DNA of 64,000 nt, taken from NCBI RefSeq assembly GCF_048548695.1, contig NZ_JBLYIF010000003.1. One strand, given 5' to 3'. Under the pieces are notes generated by a model. The model ran no database searches, had not been told where the DNA came from, and saw only the letters and a list, made by a program, of their open reading frames with translations. This DNA comes from Neptuniibacter sp048548695 (GTDB lineage: Bacteria > Pseudomonadota > Gammaproteobacteria > Pseudomonadales > Balneatricaceae). Positions 34,583-42,375 of this stretch are shown piece after piece. Position 1 is the first letter of the stretch; every line of letters starts with the position of its first letter. Position numbers and translations under genes: made by a program.

Positions 34583-36064
34583 ATGGCACAGCGGTACGAG
34601 AATATTTTGCAAACCATCGGCAATACACCGGTGGTTAGACTCAACAAACTGGCGCCAGACGGCATCAACCTCTACGTCAAGATTGAAGCGTTCAACCCGA
34701 TGGCGTCAGTCAAAGATCGGTTGGCACTGGGTGTGATTGAAGATGCCGAGCGCAAGGGGCTGCTCAAGCCTGGGCAGACCGTCATCGAGGCAACCAGCGG
34801 TAATACCGGGATTGGCTTGGCGATGGTCTGTGCTCAGAAAGGCTACCCGTTGGTGCTGACGATGGCCGAAAATTTCAGTGTTGAACGCCGTAAAATGATG
34901 CGTTTCCTCGGTGCCAAAGTAGTGCTGACACCGGCTGCGCTTAAGGGGAGCGGTATGCTGGCCAAAGCGGTTGAGCTGGCTGAAAAACATGGCTGGTTTC
35001 TGTGCCGTCAGTTTGAAAATGAGGCTAACGCGCAGATGCATTCACGCACCACCGCGCCTGAGATCCTGGCCGCGTTTGACGATGTCGGGCTCGACTACTG
35101 GGTTACCGGTTTTGGCACCGGCGGTACGTTAAAAGGCGTGTCACAGGTGCTGAAAGCGCAGAGCCCCGCCACCAAAGTGGTGGTATGTGAGCCGGATAAT
35201 GCGCCATTGCTGGCCAGTGGTGAGATACAACAGCGCACCGTTGACGGCGCTCCGGCCAGCAGCCATCCCAGCTTTAAACCCCATTTAATGCAGGGCTGGT
35301 CGCCAGACTTTATCCCGCAGCTGACCGAAGATGTGGTTAATGCTGATTTTATCGATGAGATCGTTGCGATTCCTGGTGACCGTGCACTGGCGTGTGCCAA
35401 GGCACTGGCGCAACAGGAGGGTATTTTTGTCGGGATCAGTGCTGGGGCAACCCTGGCCGGGGCATTACAACTATGTGAACGGGTGCCTGCTGGCAGCAAC
35501 ATCCTGGCGATGCTGCCCGATACCGGCGAACGCTATCTGAGTACACCGTTGTTCGCTGATATTACTGAGGAGATGAGCGACGAAGAGTTGGCGTTATCTT
35601 GCTCGACTCCGGGTTATCGGTTCGATCTCGCTCCGGCTGCACCGGCAGCACTGGATCTGCCACAACCAACTGCCGAGATACAGGCGCAGGTTGAGGCTTG
35701 GTTAAGCGACACCGAGCAACCGTTGGTGATGTTTGCGTTGGAATGGTGTGAGTTTTGTTGGTCAGTGCGTAAGTTGTTTGCCCGATGCGAGATTCCGTAC
35801 CGTTCGGTAGATCTGGATTCTGCTCAATATCAACCTGACCAGCAGGGCGGCCAGATACGGGCAGTTATCAATCAGCATAGTGGTAGCATTACCATTCCGC
35901 AGATCTTTATCGCTGGTGAATATATTGGTGGTTGCACTGAACTATTCGATCTTTATAAAAGTGGGGAACTGCAACAACGGCTCTCAGCGGTAGGACTTAA
36001 TCTGCAGTTGGATTCCGACTTTGAACCCTACAGCTTGCTACCAGGCTGGTTGCAACCACGGTAA
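34583..36064 (+). CDS. Cysteine synthase (CysM/CysK type) fused to a C-terminal glutaredoxin domain
   Basis: A 493-aa fusion. Residues 1-300 are O-acetylserine sulfhydrylase: PLP Lys44 in NPMASVKDRL, substrate loop TSGNTGIGLAM, phosphate-binding GFGTGGTLKG and GISAGATLAG. After a linker (about 305-375), a glutaredoxin fold follows from residue 380 with the dithiol site WCEFC (C389, C392), cis-Pro in ITIPQIFI and GGCTELFDLYKSGEL. CysM homologues accept thiosulfate to give S-sulfocysteine, which glutaredoxin or glutathione reduces to cysteine; the fusion would put both steps on one chain (inference). The ATG at 34583 gives the canonical MAQRYENILQTIGNTP start. Confidence 0.9.
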   Translation: MAQRYENILQTIGNTPVVRLNKLAPDGINLYVKIEAFNPMASVKDRLALGVIEDAERKGLLKPGQTVIEATSGNTGIGLAMVCAQKGYPLVLTMAENFSVERRKMMRFLGAKVVLTPAALKGSGMLAKAVELAEKHGWFLCRQFENEANAQMHSRTTAPEILAAFDDVGLDYWVTGFGTGGTLKGVSQVLKAQSPATKVVVCEPDNAPLLASGEIQQRTVDGAPASSHPSFKPHLMQGWSPDFIPQLTEDVVNADFIDEIVAIPGDRALACAKALAQQEGIFVGISAGATLAGALQLCERVPAGSNILAMLPDTGERYLSTPLFADITEEMSDEELALSCSTPGYRFDLAPAAPAALDLPQPTAEIQAQVEAWLSDTEQPLVMFALEWCEFCWSVRKLFARCEIPYRSVDLDSAQYQPDQQGGQIRAVINQHSGSITIPQIFIAGEYIGGCTELFDLYKSGELQQRLSAVGLNLQLDSDFEPYSLLPGWLQPR

Positions 36065-36183
36065 TCGAGACCGGTCGGCGGAGGTCACCTACCGCTAGAC
36101 AATGCTGCGGCCAGGTTAGTGACATTGTCTCGCGCAGAGCGCTCGGCTCGAACTGGGCAGTGCGAACGGTTTCACCGAGACAT

Positions 36184-36207
36184 AAAAAAACCGCCATTGT
36201 GGCGGTT
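36184..36207 (-). terminator. Terminator of the tRNA-Val transcript
   Basis: On the minus strand AACCGCC-ACAAT-GGCGGTT is followed by TTTTTATG, giving seven T in a row including the stem end. It begins 11 bases after the CCA end of the tRNA. On the plus strand the same hairpin is followed by CTTTC and may also slow transcription from the cysteine synthase gene. Confidence 0.85.
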
Positions 36208-36217
36208 CTTTCATATT

Positions 36218-36294
<77 letters not shown>

Positions 36295-36307
36295 ATGGAG
36301 TCAGCGT

Positions 36308-36335
36308 AGTATACTGATAAGATTATCCTGTTCAA
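36308..36335 (-). promoter_or_regulatory. Promoter of tRNA-Val, apparently island-borne
   Basis: On the minus strand TTGAAC (36335-36330), a 16-bp spacer and TATACT (36313-36308) end 13 bases before the tRNA 5' end. The same design, TTGAAC-16 bp-TATAAT 12 bases before the tRNA half, occurs at 42200-42227, and the sequence just beyond each -35 box is also similar (TGTTCAATA on the plus strand). It therefore looks like a diverged tRNA-Val promoter carried by the island. Confidence 0.8.
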
Positions 36336-36481
36336 TAGCTTTCTTTAAAATTCCTTAAAAACACTTATTAAACAACAAATTAAAGTCATAACACCTTATC
36401 TCCAATCAACTTACATGACTTCTTATCTGACAAAATTTCAGATGTAACATCATCACTTTATTTATCTGTTCAAATTAAAAA

Positions 36482-36525
36482 AGTGTGTTATTTGTGTGTT
36501 AGAAGTGTGTTATGAATGTGTCACA
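36482..36525 (+). repeat. Four tandem 11-bp iterons (AGTGTGTTATT type)
   Basis: Four copies start exactly 11 bp apart, at 36482, 36493, 36504 and 36515: AGTGTGTTATT, TGTGTGTTAGA, AGTGTGTTATG, AATGTGTCACA. Eleven-bp phasing places every copy on the same DNA face, as for cooperative protein binding. Matching 9-mers, mostly in the opposite orientation, occur near the other island end. Likely a site for an excisionase, recombinase arm or replication protein (inference). Confidence 0.75.
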
Positions 36526-36641
36526 AGAAAATAAATCCTTATATTTCAATACATTGAATTGTTAGAGCGCTACTATTTCTTGGTAGGAAGTTAAATGGTC
36601 TTGGACAAAATGTTCAAGCCCTAAAAGACTCTCCAATAGAT

Positions 36642-37544
36642 TTAGATGCTCACAGTAAAAACTACTCGATTCCCACTGCATGGCCTTTCAGTAGGGGTTT
36701 CTAAATGATCAGAAGAAACCCTCCAAACAGGAATACCTAATTCAATACCAATTATTACGCTAAGAGCAGAAAGAATTTTAGGCCCTAGAGGAATCAATAG
36801 AGGCCGTGACTCACCAACCAAAGATAGAATCAATGACTTAAGGTCGACATATGTAGAGTAAGGGGACATTACTTTATAAGTAGAAATATGATCTTCTGGA
36901 AGAATCTCCAGAAAATCATCATTATTTGCTCTTACTGCCCCCTCAAATTCTGTATTAGGGCTCTCAGGTATCAGAGCAAAAACAATACTTGAATCTAAAT
37001 AGTTAGAAACGCCTAAAGCCTTACTTCTCTCATATCCCAACCCAAAGATAACAGCCGTAGGTAAATTAAGATCTCCTAATTCACCACATAAATCAGGACA
37101 AATTTCACCCAGTGTTCTGATTGGCGTCGGCTCCTCCGGTGGTTCCACATAGGAAGAAAGACTATAGGAAACAGTCAAACTTGAGCCTTCCGAAAGATGT
37201 TCAAGTAGAAATGTCATTATGGAGGCTAGTCTGTGCCTGCTCATCACAGAAATTTCTAAATAAACATTGATGGGAGCTTCATAACCATTGGTTTCAAATT
37301 CATCGCGTAGATGGCCTATGATGTCGTGGTCTTCACATTCGTAAATATTACAACCATGAGTCTCATAAACAGATTTATTTTTTTGATAATGTAATACATT
37401 TGTGTTGCTGGTATATCCGAAGACAACGTTATGACATGAGTTACAAGAGATTTGATCAAAAGCAGAGATTGCCCGACTCTCAAAACCTAACCCCCATATA
37501 GCGAGGTAAAATTCAGTTTCAACAGCTTCTTTAAAAACCCTCAT
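36642..37544 (-). CDS. Island protein of unknown function, last gene of the four-gene operon
   Basis: A 300-aa soluble protein with no signal peptide or membrane segment; I do not recognise its family. Visible features are an N-terminal LAIWGLGFESRA motif near residues 14-25, a central INVYLEISVMSRHRLASIM block near 91-110, a second FGLGYERSKALGVSNYL block near 166-182 resembling the first (a possible internal duplication), and a C-terminal RPLLIPLGPKILSALSVIIG segment. The alternating strand-helix pattern suggests a Rossmann-like alpha/beta fold. The start codon overlaps the stop of the ATPase gene in ATGA, which implies coupled translation and a shared job. Codon use is AT-rich. Confidence 0.85.
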   Translation of the reverse strand: MRVFKEAVETEFYLAIWGLGFESRAISAFDQISCNSCHNVVFGYTSNTNVLHYQKNKSVYETHGCNIYECEDHDIIGHLRDEFETNGYEAPINVYLEISVMSRHRLASIMTFLLEHLSEGSSLTVSYSLSSYVEPPEEPTPIRTLGEICPDLCGELGDLNLPTAVIFGLGYERSKALGVSNYLDSSIVFALIPESPNTEFEGAVRANNDDFLEILPEDHISTYKVMSPYSTYVDLKSLILSLVGESRPLLIPLGPKILSALSVIIGIELGIPVWRVSSDHLETPTERPCSGNRVVFTVSI

Positions 37545-39331
37545 AGCAACTCCATTTGTGAGGACTGATCTATTTTGGTTTTACTATTTTTTGAAACAAA
37601 CTGCTCTAAAATATTATCCATTGTTTCTTCACGTTGGAGAGTCATCAACAACCAATATCTATGAGCAAATATATATGATAACCGACAACGAAAAGGGGAT
37701 TGTGAAGACATATCCTCAGCTGCATGCTCATAATCAGCCACGATCAAGGCTCCAGCATTCAATGCTGGCCCAACAGCTTTTCTATATTGATGCGGAACAA
37801 TTATGGAACCTCTAGGTTCGGGGTTAAACCCTCCTTCCACAATGTTACTTTTGAAAGTAGATCCTAAAGCATTGATCAAATCTAGGACAGTTCTAACATT
37901 GAGCTTGTCGCCGAAATCAAAACAATGAGGTTCTATAGCAATGGTCCCTAGAAGGGCTTCATAAGACCTAAGGAACTTTTCTAAAGCAGCTATTTGAATA
38001 TGTAAGGGAATCAAGTCATCTTTTTTTATGGAAGAGACAAATTCATTCATGATCCCAATAAGCATTCGCGGGTTGTATTCTAGTGACCGGCAAATATTAT
38101 GAAAACCAGCATATATATCTGGTGCTCTTCTCCTTGGTTTTACAGAACCATTTTCTTTTAAGTACAAATCTCGATTTAAAGCTACAAACTGGAACTTTCT
38201 TAAAGTTGGCCTTTTATCTTTTTCTGTGTAGCTTGAAATCTTATCAATCTCAATTTCCTGAGAAGAAAGGTATTCACTGAAGCTCTGGTCCTTAGAGGCA
38301 AGGCTCGCAAACGTATCATTAAGCGAGAATTCCGGAGGCATCTCGAAGCATTCATCTACAGGCTTTGTAATACCTTTTTTAATGAAAATATTGCCACACA
38401 GCTGTTTAGAAAACTCTATTCCTTTATCGTCATCAGTTTCTGTCAAACTTATAAACTTGAAGTCTTGATTTGACATCGAACCTTCTGGCCCAGAAGTCAA
38501 ATCTACGTTCTGATGATATGGAGATAGTGCAAGTTTTAAAATATAGTCCTCATGCCCGCCTCTCATGGCATCGATCAGGGATTGAACCAAGTGATCTGGA
38601 GCAAGTTCAAGTTCATCAAATAGAAAGCACCATTTATGCCCTCGATCATTAAGCAGCTTATTAACTATCGATACAGATGAATCCAGAATTCCTTGTAACT
38701 CTCCTGATATAACATCTGGATATCCATCAACTATCTGCCTTCTAAAAGCATCATTAATGAAGGCGGAAATGACCTGTTTTTTCTTTGAAATGGCTACTTC
38801 TAAATTACTTATGGTTGGAAAGTTTGGTTTCACTTTCCACATTTCGGCTATTTCCTTAACCAGAACTACCTCATCACTCTTGCTCAAAGAAATATGATTG
38901 AAGCGGTCGCTACTTTCATGATTTCTAGATGACCTATAAGAAATTGCTGCCGCGAACCTTTCGAGGATGTGGTAGATAAAGAGTGAATCCAAAATATCTA
39001 ATAGGCGATGATCACTTTGAAATTTTGTTTTGATTCTTTCAAACTGACTTTTCCATAATCTATCCGTTGGAATAAACACGCCTGAATATGAGATGTTTTC
39101 TTTATAGAAATCTGCTGTTGTACCTTGCCAAAGATCTAGGGCATCAATGCTCAACATCCTCATTAATGTTGTTTTTCCGCTTCCCCGTGGACCAACCATG
39201 ACCGAATGGTTATATGCTGAAAGCCTTTCAAAAAAATCACTTACTATAAAACTTCCACATAGGTCTTTCGTAGAAAAAGTCCGGGCATTGAATGCTTCAT
39301 GCATACTAGGAATGTATTCAGACATTTTCAT
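37541..39331 (-). CDS. P-loop ATPase of the island operon (ORC/CDC6- or STAND-like)
   Basis: A 596-aa protein. Walker A is VGPRGSGKTTLMRM near residues 45-58, and Walker B is KWCFLFDELELAPDHL near 235-250, with an Asp-Glu pair. It lacks a helicase or ABC signature. The layout of a small N-terminal region, one AAA/STAND-type ATPase core and a long mostly helical C-terminal half resembles ORC/CDC6-family ATPases annotated in bacterial accessory regions; that family call is inference. Three starts are close together (GTG 39334, ATG 39331, ATG 39325). It overlaps the phosphoesterase gene by 14 bases and the next gene by 4. It is the likely energy-using core of the system. Confidence 0.88.
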   Translation of the reverse strand: MKMSEYIPSMHEAFNARTFSTKDLCGSFIVSDFFERLSAYNHSVMVGPRGSGKTTLMRMLSIDALDLWQGTTADFYKENISYSGVFIPTDRLWKSQFERIKTKFQSDHRLLDILDSLFIYHILERFAAAISYRSSRNHESSDRFNHISLSKSDEVVLVKEIAEMWKVKPNFPTISNLEVAISKKKQVISAFINDAFRRQIVDGYPDVISGELQGILDSSVSIVNKLLNDRGHKWCFLFDELELAPDHLVQSLIDAMRGGHEDYILKLALSPYHQNVDLTSGPEGSMSNQDFKFISLTETDDDKGIEFSKQLCGNIFIKKGITKPVDECFEMPPEFSLNDTFASLASKDQSFSEYLSSQEIEIDKISSYTEKDKRPTLRKFQFVALNRDLYLKENGSVKPRRRAPDIYAGFHNICRSLEYNPRMLIGIMNEFVSSIKKDDLIPLHIQIAALEKFLRSYEALLGTIAIEPHCFDFGDKLNVRTVLDLINALGSTFKSNIVEGGFNPEPRGSIIVPHQYRKAVGPALNAGALIVADYEHAAEDMSSQSPFRCRLSYIFAHRYWLLMTLQREETMDNILEQFVSKNSKTKIDQSSQMELL

Positions 39332-40508
39332 CACCCACTTGGATTATTTCGTTAGAAGTTGTAGAAACCCGTAACCCTAACCCTTCTAATTTAGAAATAA
39401 GTAATTTGAATTCAGCTGGCATAAGGTTTTGTATGTCACTCTGTAGATCAACAAGATCGGAACGTTCTAAAAATGGGTTATCCTCGTCCAACCTGCCATG
39501 AATTTGTTTAGCTAATTCTACACCACTAACATCCCCACCAAATCCACCACGAGCAGGAAGGTTGGTCGCTTTTGATGGTCTCCAAGCTCTTGGATATGGC
39601 CTCTCGAATGTTCTAAATTGACCTACCACTTTCTCTTTTTTTTCACTTTCATCTAGGTCAATATCCAGAATATAAAACTGATTCGAAGTTCGATCCTGTA
39701 TCGTTTTATAAAGCCTTGCAGAAAAGCTTCCCGCAGAGAGGATGACAGGGGGACAGCTGGTTTGGCATTGTCCATATTTGATCTCAGCATAGTGCCTATG
39801 CCCGTGGATCACTAACCAAGCACCGGAATATGTTTCATTAATCATATTAATGAGGTGCTGCCCTCCATCCATACTTTCAGTATCTTTACGGTAATCAACA
39901 TGATCCATTGGATATGGATGGTGGTGAGTAACGAGGATATTAATTTTTTTCTTTTCAAATTGCTCAGAATTTATATGCTGAACTATCTGTTCACAACATT
40001 GCTGAGATACTCTTCCTTTTTTGTGTTCATCTTCTCCATAGCCATGATAAGCACTTGAATTAACGATAATAATATTACAATCGTCATGTGGAACCTTACA
40101 CCAGTTCCAAGCCCAAAAATGCGTATTACCTTCAAAATCAGGCAATGGGAATGAAGGGGTTACAAACTGTAAGTTGTGTTTCGGGGAAAATACATCATCC
40201 TTGAGTCTTGACTGATGATCATGGTTTCCGGGAACACAGATAAGTTCTTTAGCTCCTATATTCTCTTTCAGCCAGTGTAAAAAACGCCAACCAGCCTCAA
40301 AACCGTCTACGCATGCTTTATTAGATACATCCCCAGCACAGATTAATAGGTCAATATCTTCATTGAGCGAGTTTACATATTCCGCAAAAACTACCCCATA
40401 TTCACTATCCCCATCCATGAAGGACAGATATGAATCGTCAGCAAACTCTTCCCTGAGGATGGCATGAAGGTCTGATATAACGAGAATCTTTAGCACATTA
40501 TTGTCCAT
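39318..40508 (-). CDS. Calcineurin-like metallophosphoesterase of the island operon
   Basis: A 396-aa enzyme with a full set of binuclear-metal motifs: VISDLHA near residue 10, ICAGDVSN, VPGNHDHQ, LVTHHHPYP and VIHGHRHYA. These support phosphodiesterase or nuclease-type hydrolysis, as in the Mre11/SbcD, cyclic-nucleotide and Ap4A groups. An extra region of about 110 residues follows the catalytic domain. The frame extends 19 codons upstream, but the ATG at 40508 (MDNNVLKILVISD) starts right before the first strand. It overlaps the methylase gene by 11 bases. The substrate is not known; in this context a nucleic acid or a nucleotide signal is most plausible (inference). Confidence 0.9.
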   Translation of the reverse strand: MDNNVLKILVISDLHAILREEFADDSYLSFMDGDSEYGVVFAEYVNSLNEDIDLLICAGDVSNKACVDGFEAGWRFLHWLKENIGAKELICVPGNHDHQSRLKDDVFSPKHNLQFVTPSFPLPDFEGNTHFWAWNWCKVPHDDCNIIIVNSSAYHGYGEDEHKKGRVSQQCCEQIVQHINSEQFEKKKINILVTHHHPYPMDHVDYRKDTESMDGGQHLINMINETYSGAWLVIHGHRHYAEIKYGQCQTSCPPVILSAGSFSARLYKTIQDRTSNQFYILDIDLDESEKKEKVVGQFRTFERPYPRAWRPSKATNLPARGGFGGDVSGVELAKQIHGRLDEDNPFLERSDLVDLQSDIQNLMPAEFKLLISKLEGLGLRVSTTSNEIIQVGDENV

Positions 40509-41295
40509 AATTTTTGACGAGTATTTCCTTACTATCGTTCCAGCTTTCCTTAAATCCAGAAACATGCCTTTTTACAGGAATGACTTCTACTTGATAATCT
40601 TCAGATAAAAGCTCTCTTGTTTCTTCACAGGCCCGATACGAAAACAGAAACTTGGCTCCCCTTCTATCAAGTTCAGCTAGGTTATCAAAGAATTCAGGCA
40701 GTTCCGATGAATCAAAGCTTCCTAGTCCGTACTCTCCAGTAAATCGCCCGGACTTTGAATAAGGCGGATCAATGTATACAAAATCTCCATCCCCTATTTT
40801 CGTTAATGTAGTCTTATAGTCCGCAACAGAAATTTCTGCATTTGCCAGTCGCTTCCGGGCTTCATCAAATACTGCCTCAGATGGGAATTCGCCTGTTCTA
40901 GTTCCCATAGGCACATTGAACTGCCCTTTTTGATTCGTCCGATAGACACCATTAAAACAATATCTATTTAGATACAAAAAACGGATAGCCCTATCTACTT
41001 TCGATATTGATTCAGGTTCTATTGCTCGGATTCGATAGTACTCTTCCTTGGTTGCTGGAATTTTCACTAGTTGGCTTCTGATAGTGGGATCATTCTTTAT
41101 GGTATTAAGTGCATTTACCAAATCGACATTAATATCAGAAAGCAGAGCGGGAGAATCAGGGAGTTCAAAAAATAGACTAGCAGAACCACAAAAGGGCTCA
41201 ACATACCTTTTATAAGATGAAGGAGCGTTGGCGGTTAGCATAGGCAATAACTTTCTTTTGCTGCCTGCCCACCTAATCAATGGTTTGCTTCGCAC
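40498..41295 (-). CDS. Dam-type DNA N6-adenine methyltransferase (D12 class) of the island operon
   Basis: A 265-aa enzyme with D12-class motifs in order: RWAGSKRKLLPML at residues 9-21, VEPFCGSASLFFEL near 32-45, target-recognition region 70-150, and the catalytic DPPY in FVYIDPPYSKSGRF near 173-186. The family methylates adenine, often in GATC; the target here is unproven. It starts with GTG at 41295 behind a weak ribosome site. As first gene of the operon it may mark host DNA for protection from the downstream proteins (restriction-like logic), or it may be an island-maintenance methylase. It overlaps the next gene by 11 bases. Confidence 0.93.
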   Translation of the reverse strand: MRSKPLIRWAGSKRKLLPMLTANAPSSYKRYVEPFCGSASLFFELPDSPALLSDINVDLVNALNTIKNDPTIRSQLVKIPATKEEYYRIRAIEPESISKVDRAIRFLYLNRYCFNGVYRTNQKGQFNVPMGTRTGEFPSEAVFDEARKRLANAEISVADYKTTLTKIGDGDFVYIDPPYSKSGRFTGEYGLGSFDSSELPEFFDNLAELDRRGAKFLFSYRACEETRELLSEDYQVEVIPVKRHVSGFKESWNDSKEILVKNYGQ

Positions 41296-41413
41296 TTAGT
41301 CTTAATCCATTGGACACAGTTGAGAAAGCACCTAGTTTAACCTAATCATATTGTACTAGGTAGCAACTGGTGACTACACTACCAGCCCCCCTTCGATAAT
41401 ACCTTTAAGGCTG

Positions 41414-41453
41414 AATTGTGATGTAATTGTACCTATGTGAAAAGATCACAATT
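41414..41453. repeat. Inverted repeat AATTGTGAT/ATCACAATT upstream of the methylase operon
   Basis: AATTGTGAT at 41414-41422 and its exact complement ATCACAATT at 41445-41453 are separated by 22 bases. It lies 119-158 bases upstream of the methylase start in the 267-base gap that must contain the operon promoter. The spacing is too long for a CRP site. A possible operator or RNA hairpin. Confidence 0.55.
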
Positions 41454-41461
41454 TAGAGAAC

Positions 41462-41500
41462 TTAGATGTACTAATGCAAACCTTGAACTAGTACATCTAA
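41462..41500. repeat. Perfect 12-bp inverted repeat upstream of the methylase operon
   Basis: TTAGATGTACTA (41462-41473) and TAGTACATCTAA (41489-41500) are exact complements with a 15-nt loop. It lies between the excisionase-like gene (stop at 41563) and the methylase operon, with no U-tract on the minus strand, so it is more likely an operator or recombination-protein site than a classical terminator. Confidence 0.6.
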
Positions 41501-41562
41501 TGAATCCACCTTAAACCCATGTGCCTGATGCCAACTTTAAGAGACTTTCACCATCAGCTTCT

Positions 41563-41856
41563 CTATTCACGATCCATGAAATCCACATAGATCTCTAGAG
41601 CCTTCGGAGGCAGTTTCAGCAGACTTTCTTCTATCCCTTCGTCAGAATACGCTTCATATACTGTTGGATCGTAGGTAGTGACTTTTTCATCAATCACTAC
41701 GTACTGAGTGCTACCTAGTGTTTTACCTGTTAGCTCACCAGTGAGTATCAACTTCTTGATCGTTTTTGCAGTTGGGGCTGATCCTTCAGCAAAAAACGTT
41801 TCTCTAAACTGAGAGATTCTCATCAATTTAGGATTTTGCTCATCGTTCTTAGGCAT
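41563..41856 (-). CDS. Excisionase-like (AlpA/Xis-type) small DNA-binding protein
   Basis: A 97-aa protein. The segment RISQFRETFFAEGSAPTAKTIKKLILTGELTGK near residues 13-45 followed by YVVIDEK fits the small winged-helix layout of excisionases and AlpA-type regulators (start strand, recognition helix with T-I-K-K, a GELTGK turn, then a wing strand). The family call is by pattern only. It lies nearest the right end of the island, and a variant of the island's 9-mer (TTACGCACT, 41860-41868) sits four bases upstream of its ATG, which suggests autoregulation. The ribosome site is weak. With no integrase in the island, it is the only visible mobility-type gene. Confidence 0.7.
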   Translation of the reverse strand: MPKNDEQNPKLMRISQFRETFFAEGSAPTAKTIKKLILTGELTGKTLGSTQYVVIDEKVTTYDPTVYEAYSDEGIEESLLKLPPKALEIYVDFMDRE

Positions 41857-42148
41857 CTGTTACGCACTATTACTTTCCTATGAAAGGAAAAATACTAGCA
41901 TCGTCTTTAGGAAAAGAACGCCCCCAAAAAAGAGATAATTGAAGGTATGAATGACTCAATTTCGTAACACATTTCAGAACACATTCTGCTAGTAATAGCT
42001 GTGTTTTCGTAACACACTTTTTAGTTTCAAAATTGATTTTTTGAGCGGATTTACCCGATTTTACACACTTTAGTGTGTTACGATAAAATACTATAAGATT
42101 ATGATATAGAAAGGTTTTTACAGGCTTTAAAGGATGAAAGGCCCTGTG
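41857..42148. other. Right inner end of island: dispersed binding motifs, no gene
   Basis: AT-rich and without a protein-like frame. It contains five 9-mers of the TAACACACT family: 41860 TTACGCACT, 41965 TAACACATT, 41977 GAACACATT, 42010 TAACACACT, 42061 TTACACACT; and one in the opposite direction at 42072 (AGTGTGTTA). The pair at 42061-42080 forms a dyad around TT. These match the four iterons at the left end and mark both island ends as protein-binding regions. Confidence 0.65.
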
Positions 42149-42187
42149 ATGTCAAGGTAGCGCTCTAACCAACTGAGCTATAGTCCT
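42149..42187 (-). repeat. tRNA-Val 5' half, right end of island (displaced original half)
   Basis: This is an exact copy of bases 36256-36294 covering tRNA nucleotides 1-39. The sequence past the anticodon loop is island DNA, so it cannot fold as a tRNA. It is the displaced 5' half of the resident gene, still behind its own promoter. Confidence 0.92.
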
Positions 42188-42199
42188 GAAGTGCGGTGT

Positions 42200-42227
42200 A
42201 TTATACGGTTGGGCTGGGTGTGTTCAA
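42200..42227 (-). promoter_or_regulatory. Original tRNA-Val promoter, now pointing into the island
   Basis: On the minus strand TTGAAC (42227-42222), a 16-bp spacer and TATAAT (42205-42200) end 12 bases before the tRNA half. Strength, spacing and position are those of a stable-RNA promoter. Since the tRNA is interrupted after 39 nt, transcripts now enter the island in the same direction as all five of its genes. Confidence 0.85.
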
Positions 42228-42311
42228 TACTTTCTTGCAGAAAATTTCATTTCTTTAATATTGATTGTCAGTCTGATGATTTGAACACCGTCAAACTCAG
42301 CGGCGGTAGGC

Positions 42312-42347
42312 CGCAGCAGTTAAGTGGTTATTGTCTCAACTGCTGCG
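42312..42347. other. Hairpin 3' of the SHOCT-domain gene
   Basis: CGCAGCAGTT (42312-42321) and AACTGCTGCG (42338-42347) are perfect complements with a 16-nt loop, 29 bases after the stop of the SHOCT gene. No U-tract follows, so it may slow transcription or protect the 3' end rather than be a strict Rho-independent terminator. Confidence 0.5.
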
Positions 42348-42375
42348 ATTGCAGCATGACAATGTATCAATCCGT

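Larger units (their letters stand above)
36295..36641. other. Left inner end of island: tRNA promoter, iterons, no gene
   Basis: This stretch holds the tRNA-Val promoter (36308-36335) and the four-copy 11-bp iteron array (36482-36525). The rest is AT-rich without a protein-like frame. An imperfect dyad CTTGAAC-N5-GTCCAAG (36602-36618 on the plus strand as CTTGGAC...GTTCAAG) lies 24 bases past the stop of the last operon gene and could be a weak terminator, although no U-run follows. Confidence 0.6.

Noticed and set aside
36482..36525. CRISPR array
   Set aside because: The units are 11 bp with no spacers and no cas genes; they are phased binding-site iterons.
39855..40058. Small plus-strand frames inside the island operon
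   Set aside because: They are antisense to conserved metallophosphoesterase motifs and arise from AT-rich codon use.
41414..41453. CRP-binding site
   Set aside because: The TGTGA and TCACA-like half sites are separated by 22-24 bases rather than 6.
42149..42187. A second tRNA-Val gene
   Set aside because: Only the first 39 nt are present; after the anticodon loop the sequence is unrelated and cannot complete the anticodon stem, T-arm or acceptor stem.
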